The notes: generated from the letters alone by a model not told the origin. A DNA stretch of 64,000 bases from Chamaecyparis obtusa (GCA_027943335.1 BSBK01008425.1:541001-605000); one strand, 5' to 3'; shown: positions 22,350-33,885, counted from the first letter of the stretch. Program-made: numbers and translations.

Positions 22350-23290
22350 ATATTTCTTGTTTTTAAAGTCTGGATGAGGCAACAACAAAGACACAGAGAC
22401 AGCCAATGAATCAGCTTTGGTATTCAGCTCTCTTGGTATTGCTTCAATAGAAAAGGCATCCAAACCTTCTATCTGATCCCAAACTTTATTTCTGTAGTTT
22501 TTTAATCTGCGATTCTTCACTGAATATTGTCCTCTAACCTATCTCATAATAAGCTCTACATCACCTTGAGCTTTTAGCACTTTAACACCTTTTTCTTTTG
22601 CTGCTGCTAATCCCAGTAGTAAGGCTTCATATTCAGTAGTATTATTGGTATTTCCAAACTCTAATTTGAATGTCATAGGTTCAAGTTCTCCTTAAGGAGG
22701 AATCAATGCAACACCTGCACCTGATCCTGATGAAGAACAACTTCCATCAAATTCAAGAACCCATAAGTCTGATAATTCCTTTTCTTCACCTGATTTCTTT
22801 TCATTACTATCTTCATCCTTATTCCCATTTAGAGATTCTTCAGTAAACAGTATGTAATTACCAAATTCTAGTTCTTGATAAAGTATTTGAGCCTTAGGAT
22901 CGTCTGATTTCATGACTGTATACTTCACCTTTTCCTCAAGCTCCAATCTGATTTTCTTATTCCCAATTGGTATGACAGCATGAGACCAATCCATCTTTAT
23001 TTCGCCTCCTAGGTCTCTACAAAAACCTCTCCTTAAGAGAAGCCCATAACTTGCCGAAATTTCAGCTACCAGGATAGTCATCAACAGTTTCTTTTCAAGA
23101 TGAGACACCAAAGCCACCTGTGCATCCTTGATTTGGCCAATTAAAGGAACTTGTTTGGCATCCATCGAATAACATTTCCCATACACCTTAGTGAGATTAA
23201 GATTCAAAGCTTTGGCTACAGAATAAGGTATGACATTATCTGATGTGCCTGAATCTATTATACAACTACTTAATTTGCACCCATTAACAT
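22350..23290 (-). pseudogene. Element D protease and RNase H-like domain upstream of RT
   Basis: The minus strand at about 23208-23290 encodes CIIDSGTSDNVIPYSVAKAL, the retropepsin active site. The frame at 22692-23207 continues with LLRRGFCRDLGGEIKMDWSHAVIPIG and, after an acidic linker, starts an RNase H-like domain at WVLEFDGSCSSSGSGAGVALIPP. After a stop near 22690 the rest of that domain follows: NTTEYEALLLGLAAAKEKGVKVLK, GDVELI and IPRELNTKADSLA. The four acidic positions can all be seen. The arrangement is the same as in element C. Confidence 0.85.
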
Positions 23291-24769
23291 AGAGTGAAAC
23301 ATAGAAGGGAGGAAGTTTTGTCCAGGTGACATTGCTAACACAGTAGATTCTTCTTCTTTAAACAAATCAGCTATCAATGTCTCATCCCCTTCTACCACAG
23401 TAGCACTATTATTTAATTTTGAAACATTTCCTTTACACTGTTCTACTAATCTTTTAAATTCTAAAGGATGCGATTTTAAATAATCCAGAAAAGAAATCTG
23501 AATTTTAGATTCTTCACAGAATTGAACAGCATCAAAAGATAATTTATCTTTACCTGGCTGAGAGCTTGACGCCTTCTGATTAGTATCAGCACTGTTTATC
23601 ATAGGCCTAGGATCACTTTTATGAGGCTGGCTGGAAGACTAATTTTTTAATTTCTGATTCTGAGTGAGCACCGTATATGAATTTCCATCAATAGTAGAAA
23701 AACATTCACCTTTAGATTTAGAATCAAATTCATACTCCACAAATAAATTCCCAGAGTCGCTAGTTGAGTATGTATCCTCTTCTTCAACAGGAGCTGCTAT
23801 ATTCAGTTCATTGGTGGTTAATAACTGTATCATATGGGCAATTCCTAGATAGTTCTCATTAGTGTGATCTATAGTCAAATGAAACATGCATATGTTTCCT
23901 TTTTTGGGTGCGGCTTCAATCTGCAACCTAGGTTGAGGGCCTATAAGTTGCGAAAATCTATTGTCCATGTTTCTTTCAGGCATATTCTGAAAAGTACGCT
24001 GATTAGAATTATTGAATCCTGGTGATTGCCTTTTCATAGCAATCAATTCATTGGATAATTTTTGAATCATTTCATCAGATGATGAGGTACTACTTGAACT
24101 TCCTTTATTTTGTAACTCTCTTTTCCATTTTCCTATTGAAATTAAATCTTCTTCACATTTGATAGCTTTCTTTTGTGCATCCGCTAAATCTATGGGACAT
24201 GCCTTTCTCAACTCATAATTGATATCCAGAGGCATTGCACTTATGAAGAATGTTTTAAGATTACCAGCAGCAGGTCTATCTGCAACAGGGATTCTACTAA
24301 CAATCTTATTGAAGGCAGCTACAAAATCCCTCATGCTCATTTGAGGCTATTTTTTGATGGATGTCAATTGTGTCAATAAATGATGCTCATCTTCTGTTGT
24401 CTTAAAATGATCCTCAAATGTTTTTCTCATCGTATCCCAATTAGTGATGGAACCATCTTCTAGATGATAAAACCAGTTCGCTACACTATCTGTTAAAGTT
24501 TCAACAAAAAGTCTCACAGTAACATCCTCCTCTGCCACTCCTAAAATATTAATAGCAGAAAAGAAAGCTCTGATATGTTCATCAGTAGTGACTTTTTCAT
24601 CTCTTGAAAACTCAGGGAAATTCTTCCTTGACCCAGCAGGAAGTGGATGATAAGCTGTCAGTGCTAATGGTCCTACTACAGTAGCCCATGGAACAGCCAT
24701 GATAGTTCTAGTACAATATGGTGGGAAATTAACAACTGAAGGAGTAGTGGTATCGTGAAGTGTTAACAC
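23270..24769 (-). pseudogene. Element D Gag with CHHC-type knuckle remnant
   Basis: One frame runs from 24769 to 23270 with two in-frame stops. The Gag core includes FPEFSRDEKVTTDEHIRAFFSAI and LFVETLTDSVANWFYHLEDG, then MSMRDFVAAFNKIVSRI and LKTFFISAMPLDINYELRKA. A zinc-knuckle remnant CMFHLTIDHTNENY keeps the Cys, His, His spacing of the CX2HX4HX4C form, with Tyr replacing the last Cys. The C-terminal part leads into the protease. Confidence 0.85.
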
Positions 24770-24987
24770 TTGACAAGTGTTTTGTGAAGAACTCTAATTT
24801 CTGATGGGAGATGAAGGCCTACTCTGACTTTTCCTTTCTCCTTTCTTTCTAGGAACTTCTAGGATGGGAAAACCAAACTCTGCTAATCTATCAAATGTAG
24901 AATCATGCCCACCCTATTCTCTAATACTCCTAAGGAATCTTGTTTGCTCCAGGATGATATAGCTTACTAATCAGGTGATTGTTTCTT

Positions 24988-25005
24988 TCCCTAGCGGAGT
25001 CACCA
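24988..25005 (-). promoter_or_regulatory. Element D primer binding site
   Basis: The minus strand reads TGGTGACTCCGCTAGGGA directly inside the LTR edge. This form (TGGxGACTCxxCTxGGGA) is common in plant Tat-like gypsy elements. The exact tRNA was not identified. Confidence 0.7.
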
Positions 25006-25642
25006 AAAATCTTTTAGTAAATAGATTTGTCCTTTCTTGTTTCTTGTGGAAATAACTCTTAATGCCTAAATGATGAACAATATCTGGTTACAATAGTTGA
25101 AAAGCCATTTTCTGATTACCAGCTTTTCTCTGAATTGGTAGGTATAGCTCCCTATGTGAATGGTATTCAAGGAATTATGTTTTGTTCCTAAAACTAATGC
25201 AGGGTATGCTCTTAACCCGAGAGCAGAATAGGCAAACCAAATTAAGTCTAACTAGAACTTAATTCAGGCAAGAAAAGCTTTCTATCTATGAACCAAGTTG
25301 TAGAACTCACACATACTATGAATCCATACACTCAGTGTTTAACCAATCTACAACAATTTCTAGCAGAAATATAAATGAAATGATTAAAGACTTCTAATGA
25401 ATCCTTCTTCAAACACCCCAAAGCACATCCTACTGTGGTTTATTCATATCCTCATGACAAAAGAAAGAAACATCTTTCCTTTTCTTCTGTAATTTAGATT
25501 TAAAGAAAGAAACATAGAAGCAACAACTTCTAACTAAATGGAATAGAAAATCATTGACATAAAACACTCTTCAATTGACTCTACAACATCAAGTCTCTTA
25601 AACCAACAATTTTGCGGACCCCTATATTAATTTTCCTCCTAG

Positions 25643-25650
25643 TATTTATA
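25643..25650 (-). promoter_or_regulatory. Putative TATA box of element D 5' LTR
   Basis: TATAAATA on the minus strand, conserved in the other LTR at 17617-17624. It is a perfect match to the plant TATA consensus and a likely start of the genomic transcript. Confidence 0.5.
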
Positions 25651-26050
25651 GAGTTTACAATGTATAAAGTTCATAGAGACTGATGACCTTTCCACTTCCT
25701 GACTACAAAGAGATAGGAAACAAGTAATTACAAACATACAATGAAGATAAAGCAATTTGACTTTGTCCCTTTATCTATTCTGGCTTCCATAAGAGAAACC
25801 AAACAGTTCTATATTCTTTGCAGTCATCCTGAAAATATCAGCAGCTCCATTAACAAAGTCAAGTTGAAATTCATATCTAAGAACTCTTTTTTTTAACAGG
25901 GAGAAGCTTTCCCCTTTGTAGGTCATCACATGTTTCAAACATCTCTGAACTACATAGTTTGCAGGTCGATCCTTCATCATTGACTGTGAATTATCATTCT
26001 CCTCTATCTACTCGTTTGTTGCCTGCTTATTCTCATCGCTGATTTATGTT

Positions 26051-26096
26051 GTCGCATGATCGCATGGTATTATTTTAATTCATGCGATCATGCGAC
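26051..26096. promoter_or_regulatory. Perfect 16-bp inverted repeat in element D LTR
   Basis: The arms GTCGCATGATCGCATG (26051-26066) and CATGCGATCATGCGAC (26081-26096) are exact reverse complements across a 14-bp AT-rich spacer. A decayed second module lies about 200 bp further on (about 26256-26305). Both modules recur in the 3' LTR with CG to TG or CA changes. It could be a factor-binding site in U3 or a hairpin. Confidence 0.6.
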
Positions 26097-27165
26097 CGCT
26101 CTATGATTGGTTCATGTGGATCCAACATGGCACAGTTACTTAACTTACATTATCTTTTCATTGAATTTTCTCACCACTCAAGCTTCCATCATCGCATCTA
26201 CGCTATTGGCGTAAGTGGGTCCCAGTAGAGTGTATTCATCGGTCTAAGTTCCCATTGTCACATGATCACATAGAAATATTTTAATTCATGCGATCATGTG
26301 ATCACTCTATGATTGGTCCCCATGGGTCTGCTAAGATAGGTGGCACCTTGTTGCTATTTTGTGTTTGCTATTTTTCGAACATGTTTCTATTGCACAATTT
26401 CGACCATCATTGGATTGAAACCTTGGTTGATTTAAACCATTGATACAATGTCACAACTCAGGTCCTACTGAGAAATAGGGCCCACTAATCTACATGTGCT
26501 TAAATTCTCAACTTAAGTGCCTCTTTCCCACCTAACCGGTTGTGTTTCATGCCTTGTCACATGATCGCAAGGTGGTTCTCTCAGTCATGCAATCATGTGA
26601 CCACACCTACCACAGGGCTTTATTTTCAACATCAAATCGCACACCATTTTCACTATTTGGATCATTGTGAATTGATGAATCATCTCATACCTTCAAATGG
26701 TGAAAATCATCAACTATAGTTGACTGTTAAAAATGCCTAACTCAGCTCTGTCACATTGAAAAATGCATAGCTCGAGTTCTAAAAGAACTCATTTCATCAC
26801 ACACTGTCATATGAAGTAGAATTTTGAATAATTCAATGCCAACTCTGTTATGACATCAATCACATGAAAAGTCTTTCCTTTGATGCCTGGAGATCATGAT
26901 TCACAATCATCCTTTCATCTAAGAAAGAGAAACAATAGGAACATATAATCCTTGCCAGGTTGGGATCTATAACCTACCCATTATGACAAGACTTCCAAAT
27001 AACCCACCCAGCTTATAAATGAGAGGGAAAGAGAAAGGGAAACCTGACAAGGATAGCCTACCTATGAAGGACATTAGACCTAGACTCAACCATGACCAGA
27101 CCTGATTATGAGATCAAAATCTTCCACTTTGACATCATGATTATGGGGTGAAAAGTGGGGCAACA

Positions 27166-28296
27166 TTCATTCATCTTGTTTCTGAATACCCATTTTGTTC
27201 CTATAACATTCTTATCTTTAGGTCTAGGGAGCAATTCCCATGTCTTGTTCTTTTCAATCTAATCCAATTATTATTTCATGGCTTTAAGCCAATGTTCATC
27301 TTCACAAGCTTCACTAGTAGATTTAGGTTCAATTTGAGAAATCAAACATAGCTGTTCTTGTACCTTATTTTGTGTCAAAACTCCTCTGTCTATGTTTCCA
27401 ATAATCTTCTTAGTAGGATGATTCCTTAATAGATTCCTGTTAGGTGTCACTGTCTCAGTACTTGTTTCTGCTATAGGTTCTTCAATGGTTTCTTCACTAT
27501 GAATTTCATTGAAAAAATTACTGTTAGTTTCATAAAATAATTCAGTAGTCTCTGGATTAGGTCTAGGCTAAGTTCCTTCATTTGATTCATAATCAAGCAT
27601 TCTTTCCTAAATTCCAAACTTTTCATTAGCTTTAACATTTTTGCTCTCAATAATAGTCTTATCTCTCTTATTGTAACATCTATAAGCTTTTCTCTTGAAT
27701 AAACATCCAAGAAATATACCTTCATCACTTATAGGATCAAAATTTCCAATGTCATCATCTCTCTTAATATAACATTTGCTTCCAAAAATTCTAAAATACT
27801 TAATTGATGGTGCATGTCCAAAACATAGTTCACAGGGTGTCTTGCTTGTGTTTGCTCTGATTTTTACTATGTTCATTGTATACACTACTGTGTTCACTAC
27901 TTCTCTCCAGAATATCTTTACCAAGTCATTCTCAAATAACATAGCTCTTTCTACTTCAATTACTGATCTATTCCTCCTTTTTGCAATACCATTTTGTTCA
28001 AGTGTCCTAGGGGATGAAAACTATCTCTTAATACCATTCACTTCACAAAAAATGTTAAATTATTTTGAAGTAAATTCTCCATCTCTATCTGATCTCAAAT
28101 ATTTAATCTTCATTCCAGATTCATTTTGAACTTTGTTCTTAATGATCTTAAACTTATGAAATGATTCAAATTTTTCTTTAAGAAATGCAATCCACATTAT
28201 TCTTGTAAAATCATCAATAAGAATCATAAAGTACCTTTCTCCATAGAATCCTCTAGTCCTTGTAGGACTGCTCAAATCAGTATGAACAATCTCCAA
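27166..28296 (-). pseudogene. Element B integrase core to RT N terminus
   Basis: The frame at 28060-28296 carries the copia integrase core (HTDLSSPTRTRGFYGERYFMI with the first Asp; YLRSDRDGEFTS with the second). At about 27965-28010 the segment LEQNGIAKRRNR has Lys where the catalytic Glu (VERKN) should be. The frame at 27607-27942 has FWREVVNTVVYTMNI and FGSKCYIKRDDDIGNFDPISDEGIFLGC. After a linker (IIGNIDRG-type near 27400) the RT begins, ending GTKWVFRNKM at 27171 beside element D. Stops occur throughout. Confidence 0.88.
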
Positions 28297-28341
28297 CTTC
28301 TCTTCTATTGTGATCTTCTTGCTGGGAAATGAGCTTCTTTT

Positions 28342-29397
28342 CTATTTAGCCATCACACATTCCTTGCAAATCATGTTAGTAGGTTTCATAATTTTACGTA
28401 AATCTCTTACTGCAAGTGTAGTACTCACTTTCACAATGTTATCAAAGTTTATATTAAAAAATCTTATCTGCCATAACCAACTGTCATCAATATTAGTAAT
28501 CAAACATGTCATCTCAGTAGGATTCAACTGAAATACATTACCTCTGGTTCTAGATCCAGTACCAATCAAATTACCATCTCTATCTTTTATCACACAAGTT
28601 TTCTCAGTAAACCAGACTTGATATCCCTTATCAACTAACTTTCCAACACTCAAAATATTATGTTTCAAACCATCCACAAAGTAAACATCATCAGTATTAG
28701 TCTTTCCATCAACAGTAATAGATCCCATACCTTTAATCAAACAAGGTGCATTGTTTCCAACTCTAACAACTCCTCCATCATAATTGTTAAAATTTATGAA
28801 ATTTTTCATGTCTCTAGTCATATGATGTGAACAACCACTGTCTATAATCCAATCAACTTTCTTTTCTACTTGGGAAACTAAAGCCTTTTCTTCCTTAATT
28901 TCAGTTTCAGGATTTTCTTCTTTATTTGCTACAAATCCTATATCACCATTATTATCAGTATCACTTTCACTCAAAGATTTATCCAAACTAGCTACAAGTT
29001 CTTCATCATTTGCATAATAACATTCTTTAGATCTTCTAGGCTTAAAGTTGTTTCTATAATTTTTAACTCTCTTAGGACATTTAGATGCAAAATGACCATA
29101 TTTTTGACAAGTCCAACATTTAAAAATTTTCTTACCGTCTGGTTCTCTCTTCACAAGCAAGGCAATACCTTCTTCAATCTTCATGTTTTCTTCATTTCTA
29201 GATCTACTGCTGCTAGCATAATCTCCGCTCACACTTATGCTTCTTGGAAAAGTAGGAAGAACACTAAGAGCACTGAAGGTTGTCTCCATTCTGGGTAAGT
29301 CTCTTGATAGCCTTAGGTTAATCTCTGCTACTTCTAATCTTCCAAGAAGAGTCTCTCTGGTGAAGCTCATAGTACAAGGTATAACTTGTTCAATCAT
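28342..29397 (-). pseudogene. Element B Gag C terminus, protease and pre-integrase domain
   Basis: A 351-codon open frame. Around residue 90 is the nucleocapsid knuckle CWTCQKYGHFASKC (CX2CX4HX4C). The protease active site DWIIDSGCSHHMT follows at about residue 180, then GVVRVGNNAPCLIKGMGSI and LKHNILSVGKL. It closes with the pre-integrase segment SWLWQIRFFNINFDNIVK and a Cys pair in MICKECVMAK. It overlaps the Gag frame at 29394 in another frame, so a frameshift separates them. The protease would cut the copia polyprotein. Confidence 0.92.
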
Positions 29398-29942
29398 CCG
29401 TGTTGTCTACTTGAATGTGTCAATGTCCTCATAGTTTTCCATATCACTTCATTCTCTGTCTTTGTTCCTCCACAAGATTTTATACCTGCAAGAATCTCTG
29501 ACATTCTACCAATATAGATTCTAACAGATTCATCTTCCATCATTCTTATATCTTCAAATGCACATATCCAATTATGTAATCTAACTTTCTTAGGATGTTC
29601 ATCACCTTCAAAAGTAGACTGTAAAGCTAACCAAATTTCATGAGATGTCTTTAGATATTTTACCTGACTGTACTCATTTTTCAGAAGGGCTGACAAGAGT
29701 GCTTCTCTAGCAAGTATGTTACACATGAATAGATCTCTTTCCTCATTAGTACAATCTTCAATTTTTTCCTCATCAATGATAGTCTTCTCATTCTTTATGA
29801 TTAACCAATAACTTGGTCCTAAACAAAGTAGGTGTGTCTTCATCTTTTCTTTCCAGCTGTCAAAATTTACTCCATCAAACTTAGGGCTTTCTTTCCTAAA
29901 ATTTTCCATGGATCTCCTTAAGCTATTAAAATTCTCCTTCAA
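29394..29942 (-). pseudogene. Element B Gag N-terminal domain (UBN2 type)
   Basis: A 182-codon frame starts shortly after the PBS. It contains KFDGVNFDSWKEKMKTHLL, REALLSALLKNEYSQVKYLKTSHEIWLALQSTFEG and the helical tail of the copia Gag family. The start ATG is 11 bases from the PBS region. The frame is lost at 29394 by a frameshift. Gag assembles the particle. Confidence 0.9.
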
Positions 29943-29952
29943 GGACCTACTA

Positions 29953-29963
29953 CTCTGATACCA
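29953..29963 (-). promoter_or_regulatory. Element B primer binding site, initiator-Met tRNA type
   Basis: TGGTATCAGAG on the minus strand is two bases inside the LTR end (TATAACA, then AT). It is the classic copia PBS. Confidence 0.85.
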
Positions 29964-29965
29964 AT

Positions 29966-31104
29966 TGTTATAAAGTAAAGTCCACCAAGATAACTAAGAG
30001 GGGGGGGGGGGGGAGTTGAATCAGTTATCAAATAAATACAACTTTTACCAACCTTAATAGATTTTAACCATGTAAGTAATTTAATCAACAACCATAGAAA
30101 GATATACATGCATAATAACACAATGACACAAGATATGTTGACTAGGGAACCTCTTGATCAAAGAGTAAACCCCGATGGGAATGATGCCCAAAAAAGATGC
30201 ACTAATATGAAAGTTCCTTGTGAGAGGATGGACTCTATTAGGAGTCTTATGAAATACATTTAGTACATATGAATCCCTGTTAGGACATTTTGAATCCCTA
30301 TTAAAAGATTCTAACTCTGTTAGGAGTTATGGAAGACAGAAGGACCCACTGCCCAAATAGCTTCAAGGTAAGATCACTGAACTCACTGTCCAATTGATCT
30401 TTGTATTAATAAATAGAATAATACCAAAATATTATTGATCTCAAAAATTCAATACTCCTTTGACTATGCCAAACCACACCAACTGCTTCTTCAAATCTGA
30501 ATACCAGATCTTAGTACTTCGCATATCCTCTTTCAACAATTTTTCTTTCACAATTTCTTCATACACACTTACATTCATTAAAATACACTACATGCTACAA
30601 TAAGGAATACATTCCTTCCTTTATACCACACTCAAGTAATTACAAATGATTCGGCATACAAATTACAAAATAAAAATTTCCACACATTACATCAAAATTA
30701 CACAAAACTGTTGGCTTCCAATTAAGATAATTCTTCACTCGTGCAACCTCGGATCTTGTGCTATCATCCACATCACTACTAGCATGTCTTCAACTATCTC
30801 ATAACTATGCATGATCAGATTCTATCTTGATTAGGAGATATCATTTGATTTCCACAAACTGCTACACATGAACACTGCCTGAATACTTCATCCACTTATT
30901 TTCTCATAGCTTCCATTAATAAATGAATTTCTATCAGTGCTCTTAACCATGATCTCATAGAAAATCATAGAGTAAGTCCTCAACTGTGCATAGCTTTATC
31001 TTCAATATCCCAAGTGCGTTTACACAAACACTGACTGCTTCTCTGCTAATCTTCAGTAGATCAGTGTGTTAACATCAATGATAATCACAATGATGAATGC
31101 AACA
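29966..31104 (-). repeat. Element B 5' LTR (about 1139 bp)
   Basis: On the plus strand it starts TGTTATAAAGTAAAG beside the PBS and ends GATGAATGCAACA. It includes a run of fourteen G (C on the element strand) at about 30001-30014. A TATAAAG box on the minus strand is at 30619-30625. It matches the solo LTR at 8219-9337 at both ends. The partner LTR is outside the window, so the outer edge is supported by the solo LTR only. Confidence 0.82.
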
Positions 31105-31264
31105 AAAACTACTATAGAATGGATTCTGATACTCCCCCATAGGATATATTCAACATTCATTCCTAACAACTTCCTAAGAAGAAGAGGTCACTCCAAAAAA
31201 AAACAAAGAGGGGTACCAGACCAAAAAAAAAGAAAGGTCAACTTCCACATTCAAGGCCAAAGGG

Positions 31265-31560
31265 CTAAAATCCCCTCCTAAAACCAGACAAATCCCCCAA
31301 TTTCTCACCATCTTTAGTAGTATCATCTATATTATACTCTAATTCATCTCCTTCCATGATTTCATAAAAGATCTCACAAGAATAAAAACCCTCATGTTCA
31401 AAATTTGTTTCCCACTCACACACCTTCCTCCCATCACACTTTCTCTCTTGATACAATATTTCTAGTTGGTTAGTAATGACTCCTTTGTTCTTATGTCCAA
31501 TAATTTTATTTTCTGATTGATTCCTCTAAACATGCCTTAGTGTTTTTAATACTGATGGAG
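31265..31560 (-). pseudogene. Element E linker between integrase and RT
   Basis: The minus strand contains ENKIIGHKNKGVITNQLEIL, like the copia linker SxxIIGDxxxGVxTR, followed by an acidic stretch (31265-31456). The usual ISxIEP segment could not be found. Identification is moderate. Confidence 0.55.
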
Positions 31561-31738
31561 CATCTTGAGTTTCTTTTAACATCTTCTTCTCTACCTTTGG
31601 AATCATTAGATTCATATCCTACTTGTAGTATACCTGAGTATGTTGAAAAAAAAACATCAAATCTTACATTTTCACTTTCAACAATTTTGTTTAATCTCTT
31701 GCTGTACCACCAATATGCCTTTCTTCTTGTAGAATATC

Positions 31739-32390
31739 CTAATTTAATATTCCCTCATCTTCTCTACTATCAAATATTTGAAGATTCTTTTCATCTCTAC
31801 GAATGTGATATTTTCTTTCAAAAACTTTGAAGTACTTTACCATTAGAATCCTTCCATACCATAGTTCATATGAATTCTTACCATACTTATGCCAAATTAG
31901 AACATGATTAAGAGTGTATATATCCATACATGTATATATTCTTTCTAGTATAGTTATGGTATATTTTCTTCTTTGATCATCATCTTTTTTACTCTTGCAT
32001 AGTCCAGTTAATTCTATTCACAATACCATTCTATTGTGGTGTCCTAGGAGTAGAAAATGATCTTCTAATCCCATGTATCTCACAAAAGATGTTAAATTTA
32101 TCACTAAAAAATTATCCTCCTTTATTAGATCTTAAGAATTTGATTTTTCTATCAACTTCATTTTCAACTCTATCTTTGAATTTCTTGAATTTTTCTAATT
32201 CTTTAGACTTTTCTCTTAAGAATATAGCCCAAGTCATTCTAGAATGATAATCAATTAAGAGCATAAAATACCTTTCAACTTGTAGACTCCTTATTCTGGT
32301 TGGACCGCATAAGTTTGTGTGCACCAATTCCAACAATCTAGTAGCAGATTGTTCCTTTCCTCTAAAATCTTCCTTTGTCAATTTTCCCAC
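31739..32390 (-). pseudogene. Element E integrase
   Basis: The frame at 32112-32390 has ELVHTNLCGPTRIRSLQVERYFMLLIDYHSRMTWAIFL, where the first Asp of HTDL reads Asn, then IKFLRSNKGG, where the second catalytic Asp reads Asn (RSDxGG). The segment near 32030 reads PRTPQ-stop-NGIVNRIN, so the Glu is also gone. The frame at 31739-31927 is the C-terminal part (YELWYGRILMVKYFKVFERKYHI). All three catalytic positions are lost. Confidence 0.85.
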
Positions 32391-32773
32391 TTGACATTCT
32401 TTTCAAACACCATTATCTAGTTTGTTTGATCTTGGTAGATCTCATACTAATCTTGGTGAAATAATATTCACCAAATTATCAAATTTGATGTGACACATTG
32501 TTCAATTTCATTACTAGCTTTCATTTATCTATGATAAAAAGAAATGTCATGCAACAACATCCAACCAATAATATTTCCTCTAGTCTTTTTACCTACAAAA
32601 ATAATACTTTTGGATCTCTTCTAAATTTCACAACCACCATCCTAAATGACAACATTGTAACCATTTTAAAATATCATTCCAATACTTAAAAGATTATGAT
32701 GCATACCTTTCATATAGTACACATTTTCAGTATTATGTTTTGCATCAAATAAAATAGAATCTATTCCAACAAT

Positions 32774-33165
32774 CTATGCAATTTTATCATCTCCAAATCT
32801 AATAGGACCACCATCATATTTTTCAAGTTTTACAAACTTACTTTTATCACTAGTCATATGATTCAAGCAACCATTGTCAATCAACAATTTATTTTTATCT
32901 CTTCTAACATGTAATGTAGTTGCAATAATTTCATTATTAGTTTCAAAAGATGTCATATTACTAATCTTAGGTTCAGGTTCAATTTCTTCAACATAAAACA
33001 AACATTCACCTTGTTTTGATTCTCCATCTAGATGCTAGCATCTTTATTAACATAATAGACCTCATTGAATTTTAATTTTTTCTTGTCCCTTTTTCTAGAC
33101 ATCTATTGGGAATATGAAAAACCTTTCCACACCTAAAACATTTAAGAGGTAAGATGCGTTTATGC
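32774..33165 (-). pseudogene. Element E zinc knuckle and protease
   Basis: Near 33110-33150 the minus strand encodes CFRCGKVFHIPNRC, an intact CX2CX4HX4C knuckle. The frame at 32774-33001 has LLIDNGCLNHMTSDKSKFVKLEKYDGGPIRFGDD, the copia protease with IDNG in place of IDSG. The frame is broken between the two. Confidence 0.82.
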
Positions 33166-33181
33166 TTACTAGTTCCTTTCT

Positions 33182-33885
33182 TTAGTCTCCTATCAAATTT
33201 TTCTTCTTTTTATCTGTGCTCTCATCATTTGGATCTTCATCAACTACTGCTACAATGAAACCATTCTCAAATCTATCTTTTCCTTTTGGAAACTTTCTTA
33301 TCTCAAATGTGCTTAGAGTGTCAAAAAATTGTTCTCTAGTAAATTTTGCTAGATTAGAAGTTTCTTCAATTGTGGAGACCTTGTCACTGTAACTTTTTAG
33401 TAGAGTCCTCAAAATTTTTTCTATCACATTCTTATCATCCAAAGTGATGCCAAGATTTTTTTATCTCATTTACAACATTGCCAATTTTTGAAAGTAGATT
33501 TCTATATCTTCTCCTTCTCCCATCCTCATGTTCTCATATTTTCCTTTGGTAGTCTACATCTTAGCTTGTTGACCCCTATCATTTCCTTCATAGATGTTGT
33601 TACATTTTTTCCCAAATTTCGTAAGTAGTTTATAATGAAACTTTTTCCAATTCAATTTTAGATGATGCACTAAAAATAACATACCTTGCTCTTTTGTTTT
33701 CTTCATAGGATTCTACCTCATTTGGAGTAGTAGGTCCATTTTTCAATATTGTATATTTATTCTCCACAACTTTTCAAGTCTTGAAACTAAAATAAACTAG
33801 ATATCATCTCATCTTCATTTTCTAGAAACCAAAGTCAGATCCATCAAATGTAAGAATAGTAACTTTATGCAGCATCAAATCTCCC
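33182..33885 (-). pseudogene. Element E Gag (decayed)
   Basis: The frame at 33182-33442 contains LDDKNVIEKILRTLLKSYSDKVSTIEETSNL and FTREQFFDTLSTFEIRK, the copia Gag (UBN2) C-terminal half. Its N-terminal half up to 33885 is readable only across several stops (TFDGSDFGF, SSKIELEKV). Confidence 0.75.

Larger units (their letters stand above)
16986..27165 (-). mobile_element. Element D: complete Ty3/gypsy (Tat-like) retrotransposon
   Basis: D has LTRs of 2158 bp (16986-19143) and 2154 bp (25012-27165), TSD TTCAT at 16981-16985 and 27166-27170, and a PBS at 24988-25005. Internal order on the minus strand is Gag, zinc-knuckle remnant, protease, RNase H-like domain, RT, RNase H, integrase, the same plan as element C. 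LTR copies differ lightly (about four mismatches in the first 140 bases), often C to T at CG sites. It is younger than the chromovirus at 40816 but older than H. A few stops per domain suggest recent loss of function. Confidence 0.94.
25012..27165 (-). repeat. Element D 5' LTR (2154 bp)
   Basis: It pairs with 16986-19143. It has a TATAAATA box on the minus strand (25643-25650) and a perfect 16-bp inverted repeat at 26051-26066 and 26081-26096. Its inner end is TTTTAGTAAATAG, while the outer copy is TGTTAGTAAATAG. The outer end AAGTGGGGCAACA is followed by the TSD. Confidence 0.92.
3630..31104 (-). mobile_element. Element B: Ty1/copia retrotransposon, broken by four later insertions
   Basis: B is a single copia element in pieces: 3630-4675, 5013-5146, 16960-16985, 27166-29965 and LTR 29966-31104. 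Skipping the inserted elements restores the order Gag, protease, integrase, RT, RNase H, and the reading continues across each junction in RT. The 3' LTR is beyond the left edge, past element A. The domain order (IN before RT) defines the superfamily. The outer LTR edge abuts element E, another copia, so B itself is an insertion. Confidence 0.9.
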
